This document shows positions 10,888 to 24,229 of a stretch of 64,000 nucleotides of DNA, one piece after another. Each line of letters starts with the position of its first letter. Within the stretch, counting starts at the first letter, position 1. Location of the stretch: positions 77,337,910 through 77,401,909 of the forward strand of contig CM043960.1 of the NCBI GenBank assembly GCA_014529385.2, in the 5' to 3' direction. Origin of the DNA: Adiantum capillus-veneris. Its lineage: Eukaryota; Streptophyta; Polypodiopsida; Polypodiales; Pteridaceae. Below the pieces are notes generated by a model. It was not told the DNA's origin. It did not search any database and saw only the letters and a list, made by a program, of their open reading frames with translations. The position numbers and the translations under genes are program-made.

Positions 10888-12790
10888 CTACTTGCTAGTT
10901 AAGCAGCTAAGTAAAGATGATAGAGCAAGATATGGTTTTTTTGGAAAATTAGGGATGTGATTCAATCCTTTAGCCAAGATTTTTTGAGCCGTGGTGTCAT
11001 TAATCAAATTAAAGATCACAAGTGCAGACATGTTTTCCCAAATCACCAAAATCTTTACAAAAAGTGCTATATTATCACAAGCACATTCCAAGATAGTGTT
11101 GTGATGTAAAAAATCATTACTGTAGACAAGACTCTTGATAGGTTGTTGATACCTCCAGGCAATAAGCACATTATCAAGTATTCATGATTGCCAAAAAGAA
11201 AGTCAAAGCACTCACATAATTTTTTTTTGGGGTGAATCCAATCCAAAAGTTTAATTTGAAAAAGATAGTGTAAATAGATAAACTCCCTAGTAGAAGTCTT
11301 CTTTGTAAGATGCATCCTTCCACAAGGGCCAAAAGCAACCTGCATAGTATAGATGATCATAAGTCAAGGAGGTGCCAGATGGGAGTATTTCTTCCTCTTC
11401 CTCTAGTAAAGCTACAAGACTTTCCCCTGTTATAATTGGACTTGAAATAAGTGGTCAGATAAGTCCTTGATTCATCAGATTTGAGCTCTTTAAGGATATC
11501 CATCATTAGACCACAAAAATTAAGCAATTTGAGCGACCACTAGTTGTTTGGCTTGTCCTCCCAACAAGAACACATGAGGGATAAATGAAAGTCCACCGAT
11601 TTCTTGGGGAAGAGTTGGTCAAGTGGTTGAGGATATACCAGATAGCATGTTCAAACCACATGATGCTTGATTCACATGAGGCTTTGGGGCCAAGAAATTT
11701 GCAAGACCATTTTAGATAAGACCAAAACACATTCCTGATAGATTCAGTGTAGAAGGGTAAGGATTGCTTTTAGAAAAATCCATGTTACCCTTTGTAAAAT
11801 GTATAATCCTACATAGAGAAGTACTTAGAAATAGATCATTAAACTTGATGAGTTCCCCTTTGTCTAGGAACTGCCTTCCTTTCAAAATTTTGAGTCTGTA
11901 ATCTTCAACTGTGGATGCTTATAAATCATCCAAATAAACCCACTTTCACTAAGGATAGGTACCAAAAAGGCTTTGTTAGGTAGAACCTAGAGCTGATGGT
12001 CCACACCAAAGGACTCAAATTCAATTTGTCTAACCGGTAAAAAGGGAAAAACTTGGGATACTTTGGGTACCATTTCTAAAAGGTTAGAGTCATTGATGGA
12101 ACAGAGGTTGTTTTGAAATTCCTTGATGGCTCCTAGAGCATCACTATCTCTGCAGAAGATGCCACATGTTTGAGGGATAGCTGGAGTAGCGGGGGTACTG
12201 ATAAAGAGGCCACATAATTTTTTGAGAAAGTTGGACAGATCAGCCCGATATGAAGAGAACTGGGCTAAGTCTTGTTGGTATTGTAAAGAAAATATGGGTA
12301 ATTGGGCTATGTATTGGGTAATCATAGCTACCCCATCTTTGGAGTCCTTGTCCAAAGTTGCCAAGATCTTGACCCAATCATTAAAAGAAAGCATGTGCAA
12401 GATAGAAGAGTTTTTATCCGTAGCTAAAGTCGAATCATAAATACGTTGAGAAGCAACCAAGCTACTAATACATTTGAGGACAAGGGAGTTTTCCTCAAAG
12501 AGAGGTTTAGAAGTTAATTCCAAGTCTTGCGGAAGAGCAAGGGTGTGCAATAGACAAAATAGTCAGTTAACAAGAGATTACTTAGGGTAATATGTAGCAA
12601 TGCTTTTGGCATGTTGAGCCAGAAAAGGTCTAGTTCTAATGGCCATGGCTTTTTTTGGAGAATTGTCCTTTAGGTAAAACCTAATTTGTTTTAAAATCCT
12701 TGTATGCTTCTCCAAGTCGTGGATAACTCCCATGCGAGCAGACAATTTATAATGTATATGATCTTGAAAGTCAATAGAAAATTAAGGTTA
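10888..12790 (-). pseudogene. Unrecognised broken coding relic
   Basis: On the minus strand a coding-like frame runs from about 12790 leftwards. A 65-residue helical block is followed by two stops and then an open 187-residue block (12550-11987) rich in Leu, Ser and Phe with no zinc, RT or transposase motif. More open pieces follow at 11730-11506, 11360-11067 and 11169-10888 in shifting frames. Amino-acid composition and continuity over about 1.9 kb suggest an ancestral protein of several hundred residues. I do not recognise the family. A retroelement ORF (LINE, or the extra ORF of a Ty3 element) is possible. Confidence 0.4.
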
Positions 12791-12799
12791 GTAATGTAG

Positions 12800-15060
12800 G
12801 ATGGACCTGCAACCCTGAAATCAGCAGAGCCAAACAAATTATGATAAACATGAGTAGGTATCCAAAATTATAGTCTAAGAGCGATCGCCTAACATCAGCC
12901 AACCTAAACAAGAATTATAAATAGTGAATCCAACTTAGCACTATAATTCAAGCAAATTCCTAAAGCAATCATCCTGGATTTCCCAAAGAATTGGGAAAGC
13001 CTTATGTATAGGACGTGTGTGTAGCTGCTTTACATATATAATAAAACATAAATGAACTTTTTAGTTTAAAAGACAATTGGCTTTAGACAAGTGACAATGA
13101 CTAATACAAAAACAACTCAGTCTTAGAATTATTTTTGTACATTGCTATCCAAATGAGGTCTCATTCTAGTGTAGAAGTACAATCGCTGATGTAAAATGTA
13201 TGTTCCAAGAAGTGGTAAGAGTCTGGAACGTCAAGGATAGACATTTGCTTCAAGCCAAAAAATTCCAAGAAAGGTTAGAGTCCTCACATGCATCCATTCA
13301 AACAAGACAACAAATACGTTATCCCTGAATGTGTTTTACAAGTTTCAATGGACTATATCAATTTTTATCCATGTCCAACTTGCAACGTTTTTTAACTTGA
13401 AACAAATGTCCAAAGTGCTCATGTAATCTAGAATTTTTTAATTCATTTTAATGTTTGTAAAAATATTTTTCTTTTGATTTATGGAAATAGTTATTTATAT
13501 GGTTCCTATATAGCCCCAATTTTTATTAGTCCTTTTGATCAGAAAGCCACCACCCCTTCTGATCCAAGTGTCGTAATACCCATATCGGCTCAAAAAAGTC
13601 AGCCCTTCAATTACTTCGCAAAAATTGTCAAGTTCTTTCCTTAATCAGTAGAGGAAATTCAAATCTTTTAAGTGAGGTAAAAACCTTTCATTGCTTTTAT
13701 TTATAAAGCCATTTTAAAATGACCTAATCTTTGGCATCGAATACCCATAAGAAATATATTTGCATGGTTTAGTCATTAGACTTAGCCTAAGTGAATCAAG
13801 CAACAATTCAACTTCTACAGCCCCAATTGGATGAGAGGTATCCCATCATATCTTGGATTGTATCAATAAGTGTCATACCTAAAATGAAGAGATTTTACTT
13901 TATCCATTCTACTCATCCATAAAAATTATAGTAAAAAGCCGACCTCTGGTGGGTCAAAAAAAGTGCCATCCTTATTTTGCAAGCAACCTAGCAGTTAACG
14001 CAATAATAGATGGCATCCAAAGCTCATAATCAACCCCAAACCAGAGATCAGATATCTGACGCCCCTTGGGGCAAGGAGCACCATCACTTTTTATATAATA
14101 CTGCATCATTGTTCCTGCAAATGCCAAGGGCATATAATACCAACCCTCGGCCTCACTCCCCTTTTCTTTATTTAAAAATTGTCATCACAGTATATAGATT
14201 TCAAATCATTTTTGCAGTATCACGATAGAAGTTTTCTTAATACAAAAAAACAAAACGATGCAATCTTTACAGGCTAGTCTATCGTTCATGGTAAAAACAC
14301 CATTAATCCAAAACCTCCCATCAAACTTTTATGTCATCGATCGGTTTATCATACCAAGGAGCATTAAATATCAACACCTAGAATACTTAGGAGATGCATA
14401 ATAATGTAAAAAATGCAGTAGAAGAACCAAATCTATTTTGGCTTTGTATTAACCTAGCCTCCTTATGTTCAACCATCTCCATAGTCACAAAGTAAGCAGA
14501 TGTTCAAGCCCTCAACAAAACTCTTTTTCTCATAAACACACAAAATGCAAGAGCCAAGGCTAAGTGAGGAGCATAGAGCAACCCTCACCTGCTTTTAAAT
14601 ACCCAGTCGGTAAATGTTTTGAGGAGCCATAATCTTTGCGATTCTCCTTTAATTTTTTATCATCATGAGGTATATGCTATCCAGCGGTATCCACCATGGT
14701 TAATCCAGTAGTGGGGGGGAGGGAGGGGTGAGTTTTTGTTTGGTTAGGTGTGTCTTTAGAAAGAGATCACACGCAAACAGAGTGCAGAGTGAATACGATA
14801 ACTGGTTAAGGATAAACACGGGGAGTGGGGAGTGATGCCATATTAAATGGGACATGCTTGTCATAATCCCAAGTATGGGCTAGAGTAAAAAGAGTCACGC
14901 TTCCATATGGGGGGGTTCCCTTGTGCATTAATCCCCAAAGGCAGAAGCCTATTAAGGTAGTGTAACTCGCGTAGGGTGGAAAAAACAAAAAACTACCACC
15001 TGATGTGAGGGGGAGTCCTTGAAATATTTAATAAGGGGTTGTGGTCTAATAGTTGTATCA
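12800..15060. other. Intergenic, no gene seen
   Basis: AT-rich DNA with only short random frames. The one compositional oddity is a G-rich run at 14711-14730. Confidence 0.45.
14711..14730 (+). other. G-rich run, possible G-quadruplex
   Basis: GTGGGGGGGAGGGAGGGGTG contains a seven-G, a three-G and a four-G run separated by single A residues. This is enough guanine for four stacked G-tracts with very short loops. No nearby gene is present. Confidence 0.4.
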
Positions 15061-15064
15061 ATAG

Positions 15065-17180
<2,116 letters not shown>

Positions 17181-17190
17181 CTACCTGAAT

Positions 17191-17465
17191 CAGCAAATTG
17201 ACACCAATCAAATTTGCTACCTAAATTGGGGAGTCGACACCAATCAAGTATTTTACCTAAAATGACAAATTTGTACTTGTTCTACCTAAACTAGCAGAGC
17301 TGCAGAGATATTTTTCAGACTAGTGAATCTGTTATTTTATTGGTGTCTTGCATAAGCCGGTGAATCTGCAATCATAGTGTCTAGATCAGTGGATCTGCAC
17401 GGATAATGAATGTTTCCTAAATTGATGAATCTACACCACACTGCTTACATCGGCAAATCTATGTG
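17191..17465. repeat. Degenerate minisatellite, about nine copies of 28-37 bp
   Basis: Variants of a core resembling AATTGRYRAATCTGCAC begin near 17191, 17228, 17261, 17291, 17320, 17357, 17387, 17421 and 17449. CCTAAA often precedes the core. The copies are strongly diverged. Confidence 0.55.
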
Positions 17466-19867
17466 CATGTGACCAATGGACTAGGCAAGGCATAAAAGAA
17501 AAAACATTTACTAGTTGTTTGGAACCAAATTGGAGTATAATTGAGTAGCAAATTACTTACAAATTGGTGCTCACTATCCCAAAGCACTTGAGCTCATGTG
17601 AGTAGTTGTATAGCTTAATGACAAATCATCTCAATAGAAATTCCATTCAGTACAAGTACAAGCCACCATATTAGGGATTTTTGATTTCACAAATGATAAG
17701 ACAAACAAAAAAGGGCTTGAAAATGTCTATTGGTATTCTCCCTGTTGGAAATCTACTTGAGTGCAGCCCCTTATTGATATCTACAAAGAGAGTAACTCAA
17801 AAGAAAGTGAGCATTTATCAAGCGAATATATTAAACTCGAGGATTTTTGTATAAGAAGATTTTGTAAGAGGTGGTATATAATGTAGAGATGTTAAGATAA
17901 AGAAGGAAATAGAAGAAATACTAGGATGATGCATTATATATGGCATTTGGGCCTATACAGAGAACTGACTCATCAAAGAAAAAATGCTTTTGTTATATGT
18001 ATATTAATAGAATACATTGAGAATTACATACTTGGAGGTTTTCTAAAGCTAGTAATCAAATTGATAAGCAAGCCATCTAAGTTGATATGTATGCCCGAAA
18101 TTTTCTCTTTGAATGCATTCAATAGACACATTTAGTAGTGTGGTATAATGCTTCTCTCCAAAGACTTTTGTTCTTGATGGCGACCACATAGTAAGAGGAA
18201 AAGGTTTATAGCTCTCTTGCAGCAATAGATATTAATGCAAATATCAAAATTGTAAATTTGAAGTATGTGTTTCACTTTGTGAAGGGTCCATCATGTGAAT
18301 TTTATCTGCAATTGCCACAAAAAGAGGAAAGAAAGAAGAGGCCTTTGGAGGCTCATGGTTAATAGAAAGGTAAGGATGCTAACCATGTTTAATGTAATTA
18401 ATACCTATAAAAATATAACAAAGGTCATTTATATAGGATAAAATGAAGAAAAACTCCATAAATTTGTAATTCCATGAAATTTATGCCCTACAAATGCGTT
18501 TTATAACATCGATTTATGAAGGAGTCGTGCAAAAACCATGTAGTGTAGGTAAGAAATAATTAGGAAATGCAAGAAAACATCACAAAATCAAGCTTATAAT
18601 GGGAGTATTTGAAGCAATTATCAATTAGAAGTCTCTACTTGTCCAAGTTAAAAGCATGAACTAGTTGTAACTATATTGCTGACAAGGTTGCTAAAAGGAG
18701 TGAAAGAGTCTTTAATATTGTGTTGCATACTTGTTAGAGAAACAATCATAATAATTGCTAAATAAGCTGTGTGAGGCAATTTTTAATTTATTTTCCATTC
18801 TTGATATACATTAATATTGCGTAATTTTGAAAATTAATTAAGATCAAGATGTGATATTTATACTCACTCACCACAAAGCTATAGCTAATAGAACAATATT
18901 GTGACTGAAATTGTAAGCAGGCCAAGCTCCCAACAAAGCTCAAAACCCAAGGGTCAAGCTGTATGTTTGTAGCTTATTGCATCTGACACAATTAATAATG
19001 GTTATTGAATCAAATAAATATAGCCACACTGATAACCCATTTTGATTATGGTGACATGAGAATAGGGGTTAGTACAATTCAATAGATGAAGTAACCCATG
19101 AGCAAAGCTAGGCTTCATGGAATGTACAATACATACCCATGGACTCCATCTCTAATAACAACATAAGTAGGTGCATCATTTGTGAAAAGCATTGTTGATA
19201 GCAACTGTTAATCAAAATTGTCTTTATAAATATAGTAGCCCTCATGATGGGTGTCATTTTAATGGTCTTTTATCTATTATGCTATGATCATTCAAAGAGT
19301 GGAGTTCAAATTTTCCAATTATGTTCTACATGCAACTTTACGTATACTTTATCACACCTAAGAGGATGTGCAAGTACAATACAAACTACTCGTTTATGAT
19401 TCTTCTTTTGTCACCTCAAGTGTAGATATTATCATTACCTCTATGAAGTGGAATGGTACGATTTATGAGTGTAATGCCTGAGTAACTATTCAAACCATGA
19501 TTCATTCTCACTCCTTCAAGACACTAGGAGTGTGCATTTTTATATAGCATTGACCATATCTTGGGTCCCCTATTAAGAACCCCCATATAGCATGCATTTG
19601 TGTGAATGTGGTGTGAGACAAGTAAAATGTACTTTGTGCAACCAAATTGGAATCATATACCTCTTTATTATCACCAAAAATGTACAAAAGTGGGAGTTAT
19701 GGTATTAGTATGCAAACCTACTTTGTCAATTTAGGATTGGCTAATTAAAGACATTGTGCTACAAGATCAAGTAGTCCTTCACGAGATGCATCTCCAGTGT
19801 CAACCATGAAGAACACACCATGCATCTTACAAACAAAACAAGAGTTTATGTGCACTTGTGACGTTTT
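17466..19867. other. No gene seen
   Basis: AT-rich sequence with short chance frames only. No LTR, terminal repeat or transposase motif was found. Confidence 0.4.
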
Positions 19868-20075
19868 TAGCGACGGAGATACATTGGGTTTTTATACTCC
19901 CCGGCGTCGCTGAGACCGTCGCTAACAGCGTCACTACGGGAATGTCGCTATGAGCATTTCTATATAGCGATGCATATAGCAACACTTATAGTGACGGTTA
20001 CAGTCCTTTTGCAGCGAGACGCTTATAGCGACGTAGCAGAACCTTATATAGAGACGCTTATAGCGACGTCGGAGA
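19868..20075. repeat. CACTA-type subterminal repeat cluster with a CACTACGGGAA end
   Basis: About ten short motifs of the TATAGCGACG / CGTCGCTA type occur in both orientations within 210 bp. At 19932 the sequence CACTACGGGAATGTCGCTAT has the form of a CACTA terminal inverted repeat. Short GCGACG-like repeats next to such an end are typical binding sites for the TNP1/TNPA accessory protein. A CACTA protein relic lies just to the right. GCGACG motifs also occur left of 19932, so the exact terminus is uncertain and the opposite terminus was not found. Confidence 0.55.
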
Positions 20076-20674
20076 GTAAAAATTATTGGGTGGCAGGGAC
20101 CATATTGAATGTTTCCAAAATAGAATAAGCCTAAATGAATCCAAGATAAGCCCAGATTCACCTTTGATAAAAAGTGCAAGGTATAGATTCAAAGTAGTCA
20201 CCCACAAGACAATATAACCATTTATTCCATCATGCATAGTATTGTTTGCAAAATAAAAATGCAAAACTGACAAAAGTAATTGGACAAAAGTAAATTGATG
20301 AAAGTAAATCAATGACAATTATACACATCATAGGCAACATCACTTGATTGTTAAGCTTTGCAAATGTAATAGTTACAACACAACTGTCATTATTGAGAAA
20401 ATACATGGTTTTCCAATAGTTACAAAAAGACGTATACACGTCATGTCATTATACATGCTATGACAAAAAGAAACTAATGCTATCTAGCTACGGCTAGACT
20501 GACGTCTAATCAGACATCTCATCGCGTCCATGCGGCGTATCTGTCAGATTGTGCAAAAAAAACAATAAGACGTACTTTTTGTAAGTATAAACATATAATT
20601 ACAAAACAATCTATTTTCTTAGCTTATCATTAAAATACAAAAAATGTAAAAGAGTAAAGTGAAATACTAACCAT

Positions 20675-21830
20675 GCCGCCGCGAGAACTCAGAATGTGCG
20701 TACTCGCACTCGTACGGTGTGGGGTCACGTCCTATCATCAATCATTGTTCAAAACATACAAAGAATCCATTTTGTTAGAATTTAAAAGTACAAATAGATG
20801 TAACTACCAAACCTAAAGAGCAATGCAAAAACACTTACAAAATCGGCCTCAAATGATGCCCACCCGTCGCTCCCCAAGTGGTGCAAGCTCCCTGCCTCTA
20901 CTCGCGCTTTGGCTACCTCCTTTGCTTCCACTTGTCAAGATTCTCATGCACTGCTCACTTCGCATTCTTCCAATCTTATTTGGCCATCCAATCTGTTGTG
21001 TTTCACCCATGCTTTATTGCTTTTTGTACTTCAGAATGCTTGTGCTTGCAGTATTCGCGCATTCAAACCTTCATCAGGTCTTCATTGAAGCACTCATCTC
21101 GACTTGACACGGGAAACTCGTCATGCAACATGCTGATGACTCTGTCTTTTAAGTCATTTGGCACTTCACTCCAGGTGTTTAGTATGTAGTGTCTAAACGC
21201 TTGAGAGCAAAGACCGCACATGTGCGAGATCACCTTCTTGCCTTCGTCATCCATGATGATGCTGCCATTGATGCCGACCGAGTACGGCAAGCCCTCTTGC
21301 CTGTGATGCGTGAACGTAGGTGTCTCAGTAAGGGTCTCTAGTGGCATCTTGATGGGGGTATGGACATTAGGTGTCTCCACTAGAGTCTGGTTCCCAAAGC
21401 GAGGAGTGTCGACAAGGATGACTCCCGGAGGAGTAGCTAGTGGTGTGTAGCCGGGAACGGCCAATAGCCACGCAAAACCTGGCATAGATGGTGATGTTGT
21501 GGCTGGTGTGGGGGCGAGCAAAGAAGGGAAGGTAAGGAGCCTCATCGCACACAAGGCGGTGTCGAGGCATCATCGACGGCATCCCCACAACAACCGCCTC
21601 CACCACCACTACAGCATTGGTGCCTAGATGAATGTGAAGATTGTCTCGTCGACACCGAAGCTTCAGAGCGTGTTGAATGCTCCAAAACAGAGGGAGACGT
21701 TGAAGGAGTGGAACGGCGTAATGGTGCTCTAGAGCAATGATGATCCTCGTACCACCTCCTCTGTTGGGGTGACAAAGAAGAAAGAAACGCATCATCATTC
21801 ATACCTGCATTAAACACACGAACATTTAAT
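20675..21830 (-). pseudogene. CACTA TNP1/TNPA-like accessory protein, broken
   Basis: Read leftwards from about 21830, a Ser/Pro/Gly-rich N-terminal part (21810-21545) is followed, after a frame change, by the open block 21554-21063. Its second half has the layout of plant En/Spm accessory transposases: a Gly/Pro/Val segment, then WSEVPNDLKDRV and LHDEFPV. Further coding traces continue to about 20830 (a GSLHHLGSDGWASF-like stretch). A GRDPTPYE-containing exon-like piece at about 20745-20675 resembles the GR-P region common in this family. The protein would bind subterminal repeats of its element, and those repeats lie just to the left. The family call rests on pattern memory, not on a search. 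Confidence 0.6.
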
Positions 21831-21891
21831 CTCGATATTGAATGGAGAAGAAAACATGGACAAGTTATCATTTGTACTATGGATAATATGT

Positions 21892-21893
<2 letters not shown>

Positions 21894-21931
<38 letters not shown>

Positions 21932-21940
21932 GGAGAGCGA

Positions 21941-22009
<69 letters not shown>

Positions 22010-22023
22010 GGGGGGGGGGGGGG
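21894..22023 (+). repeat. (GA)n microsatellite running into a 25-G homopolymer
   Basis: Purine-only sequence: GA repeats with a few GC/GG interruptions from 21894, ending in 25 consecutive G at 21999-22023. The opposite strand is pure pyrimidine and gives a spurious Pro/Ser-Leu frame. It lies within the CACTA relic, between the TNP1 and TNP2 parts. Confidence 0.97.
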
Positions 22024-22216
22024 ACGCAATGACGATTAAACACAATTTAAATTTCTCAAGTATAGCATGTAGACAAGAATGGACAAAAAGTCATGTGAAT
22101 ACAATAGATATTATAAAACGGAGCAAAATTGTTCAAATACAATGTTTATGGCTTTAAGAGGTCTCTCTCTCATCCTCACATAGCTCATCATAACTCCCTA
22201 TATCTATATAGAGCTC

Positions 22217-22763
22217 TCACTTTAGGCTGATGTCCTTTGTTCCATTTTGTAGATCATCTGCATGCATCCCATAGAGAGTAGCAACTTGATGCTTGTTTGG
22301 CACCACCTCAACGGCTTCTGACTGAGCATCTTCTCTGATCTCCTCCATTGATGCCGCTGTGATTGGCACATGGTAGCCCTCATACGTCCGTACACTACGA
22401 GGGGCTACCTCTATGACGTACCACCAGTTTGATGCAGACTTTGTAGGATGAAATATCACCTGCCAAAGCCACATAACTTACATGAGAGCTTCCAAGCGCA
22501 TAACTTCTAAAATTGGATGTTAACTATTTACAGACTTACTTGTTCACAATGCTCAGGTAGTACGAAAGTGTCTCTTAGGTCGGTCCATTTTTTAGTTGAA
22601 TCCACTCCTCAAGGAAACCAGACTCTCCGCTATGCACAGTAGCATTGCGACCCTCCATGTTTATCTTGAACCATTGCACATTGAACAAGTCGATAAAAAA
22701 TCCTCTATAATCGATCCTCAAAATCTCTTGTAGCGTGCCGAAGTAAGTGAGTTCCATCACCAC
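22217..22763 (-). pseudogene. CACTA TNP2 C-terminal DUF4216 domain, in pieces
   Basis: Two minus-strand blocks form the DUF4216 region found after DUF4218 in CACTA transposases. Block 22763-22575 contains YFGTLQEILRIDYRGF, the usual domain start. Block 22474-22217 contains WWYVIEVAPRS, close to the usual WYVVIEVAPRG motif. Between them about 100 bases with a frame change may be an intron (TTAC...CACC on the plus strand) or decay. It follows the DUF4218 block on the same strand in the normal order. Confidence 0.75.
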
Positions 22764-23047
22764 AAGATCTGCATCAGAGGACCGTCATCAACTAGACTAT
22801 TCAAATTTTTCCATGATTCCACAATCTTCCACCCTAAAATGTTGACCTTTACACCATGCTGATGTGTATGACTTATACTACAACCAACAAATATTATGAG
22901 TGGTTGTTCAAACATCTAGAAAGTCGCTAGTCATATATTGCAAACTTACCTTGGTCGCGCAACCCCAAGAGTACTTCCACTCCTCCTCAGTCACTTCTTC
23001 ACCGCACTATTGTGCGCTTTTCAATTAGTTGTGCAACCATCTTAAGC

Positions 23048-23911
23048 TCATGAATGTTGGTAGGCTCTCCAGACCCACTGGATAATGCCTCGGCGGATGT
23101 CTTTCCAGTCTCCACTCGATTCGTGCCCTTTGTCGCTCTTTCTTTGTATCCTCGTATGTGAAATCCACTTTTGCATCACTGGATTGTGAAGCATGCAAAA
23201 TTGATTGATTTTAGCCTCTAGATCTTCCATCATCTTCTTCTCAACACCGAGATTACACATGACAATCCCAGATATGTGCTCATCATCTATGGTTTGCCAT
23301 AGCATGTCTCGGGCTTTATCAAATCCATCTAGCCACTCTCCAATGTAAACTAGGGACTCTGATACCAGCCAACCTTTTGCCATGCTACCCTTCGGACGTG
23401 CCTTCTGACGCACATATCCCTTGAGAGTTTTAATGAAACATTCTAAAAAGAACATCCATCTGGAATGTACTATGCCATCTATTTCCACCTCATCAATTAT
23501 GTGAACAAGAAGATGCACCTGAATGGTTAGCATGGTAGTAGGAAAGTGTTTCTCAAACATGCACACAACCTCCACAACGTTTAGTTTGGTGAATGGTATG
23601 GAGTCTACATTGATCTCCTTTTGTGAGATCCATTGCACCAACTTTGCAAGCTTGTAGAATCTTGTGTTACGGACGTCAAGAGACAAACATCCCTCCATGG
23701 CCACCGAACATATATTTAGAAAAATAGGGAAAAATTCACACATTTGGGACAATCCTTTGTGTCTCATGGACTTGAGGTAAGGTTGTATTGTACTAGGTTG
23801 TTGCACATATGATAACTGAGATACAATGTTTAGTGGATGCTTATGAGTCTGCAAGATCCAATATGGTCCGTTTTCAACAACCATACTATACACTAGAGTG
23901 TTTTTGCACAT
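23048..23911 (-). pseudogene. CACTA TNP2 transposase, DUF4218 domain
   Basis: An open frame of 287 residues on the minus strand. The middle contains FPTTMLTIQVHLLVHIIDEVE followed by VHSRWMFFLECFIKTLKGYVRQKARPKGSMA. This is the characteristic DUF4218 core of plant CACTA transposases: a Phe-Pro helix, a VHLLVHL motif and an R/KARPEGSMAEG loop. The DDE catalytic domain (Transposase_21) that should lie upstream (higher coordinates) is missing and is replaced by an unrelated pseudogene. The frame is unusually clean compared with its surroundings. It is a fragment of the catalytic transposase and would not act alone. Confidence 0.88.
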
Positions 23912-23924
23912 GATAGTTTAAAAA

Positions 23925-23982
23925 TACACACACACACACACACACACATGCGTGCACGCGTGCACACACACACACACACACA
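23925..23982 (+). repeat. (CA)n microsatellite with central CGTGCACG palindrome
   Basis: CA repeats from 23925 are interrupted by TGCGTGCACGCGTGCA and resume to 23982. It separates the DUF4218 block from the DUF7869-like pseudogene. Confidence 0.95.
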
Positions 23983-24229
23983 TGCTCATGCACCCAAAAC
24001 AAAATTTTCTTCCCACACATGCTTCATTTGATAAAACAATTAAAATGTAAGTTGCAAGAAAAACTTGGGTGACTAAAGTGAAAAAAACACCATTCATATT
24101 GAATAAGATTTCTTGAAGATTATAAAGGTGGGATGCCATTATCAATGTTGATAATGACCCTAGCTATGGGTGGACTAATTGGAACCAGTGCTAGAAGATT
24201 ACAAAGGTGAAAGGCCAATGTTGACCGAT

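Noticed and set aside
21542-22157. Ser-Leu, Pro-rich and Arg-Glu repeat proteins
   Set aside because: They are products of reading through the GA/poly-G tract in several frames.
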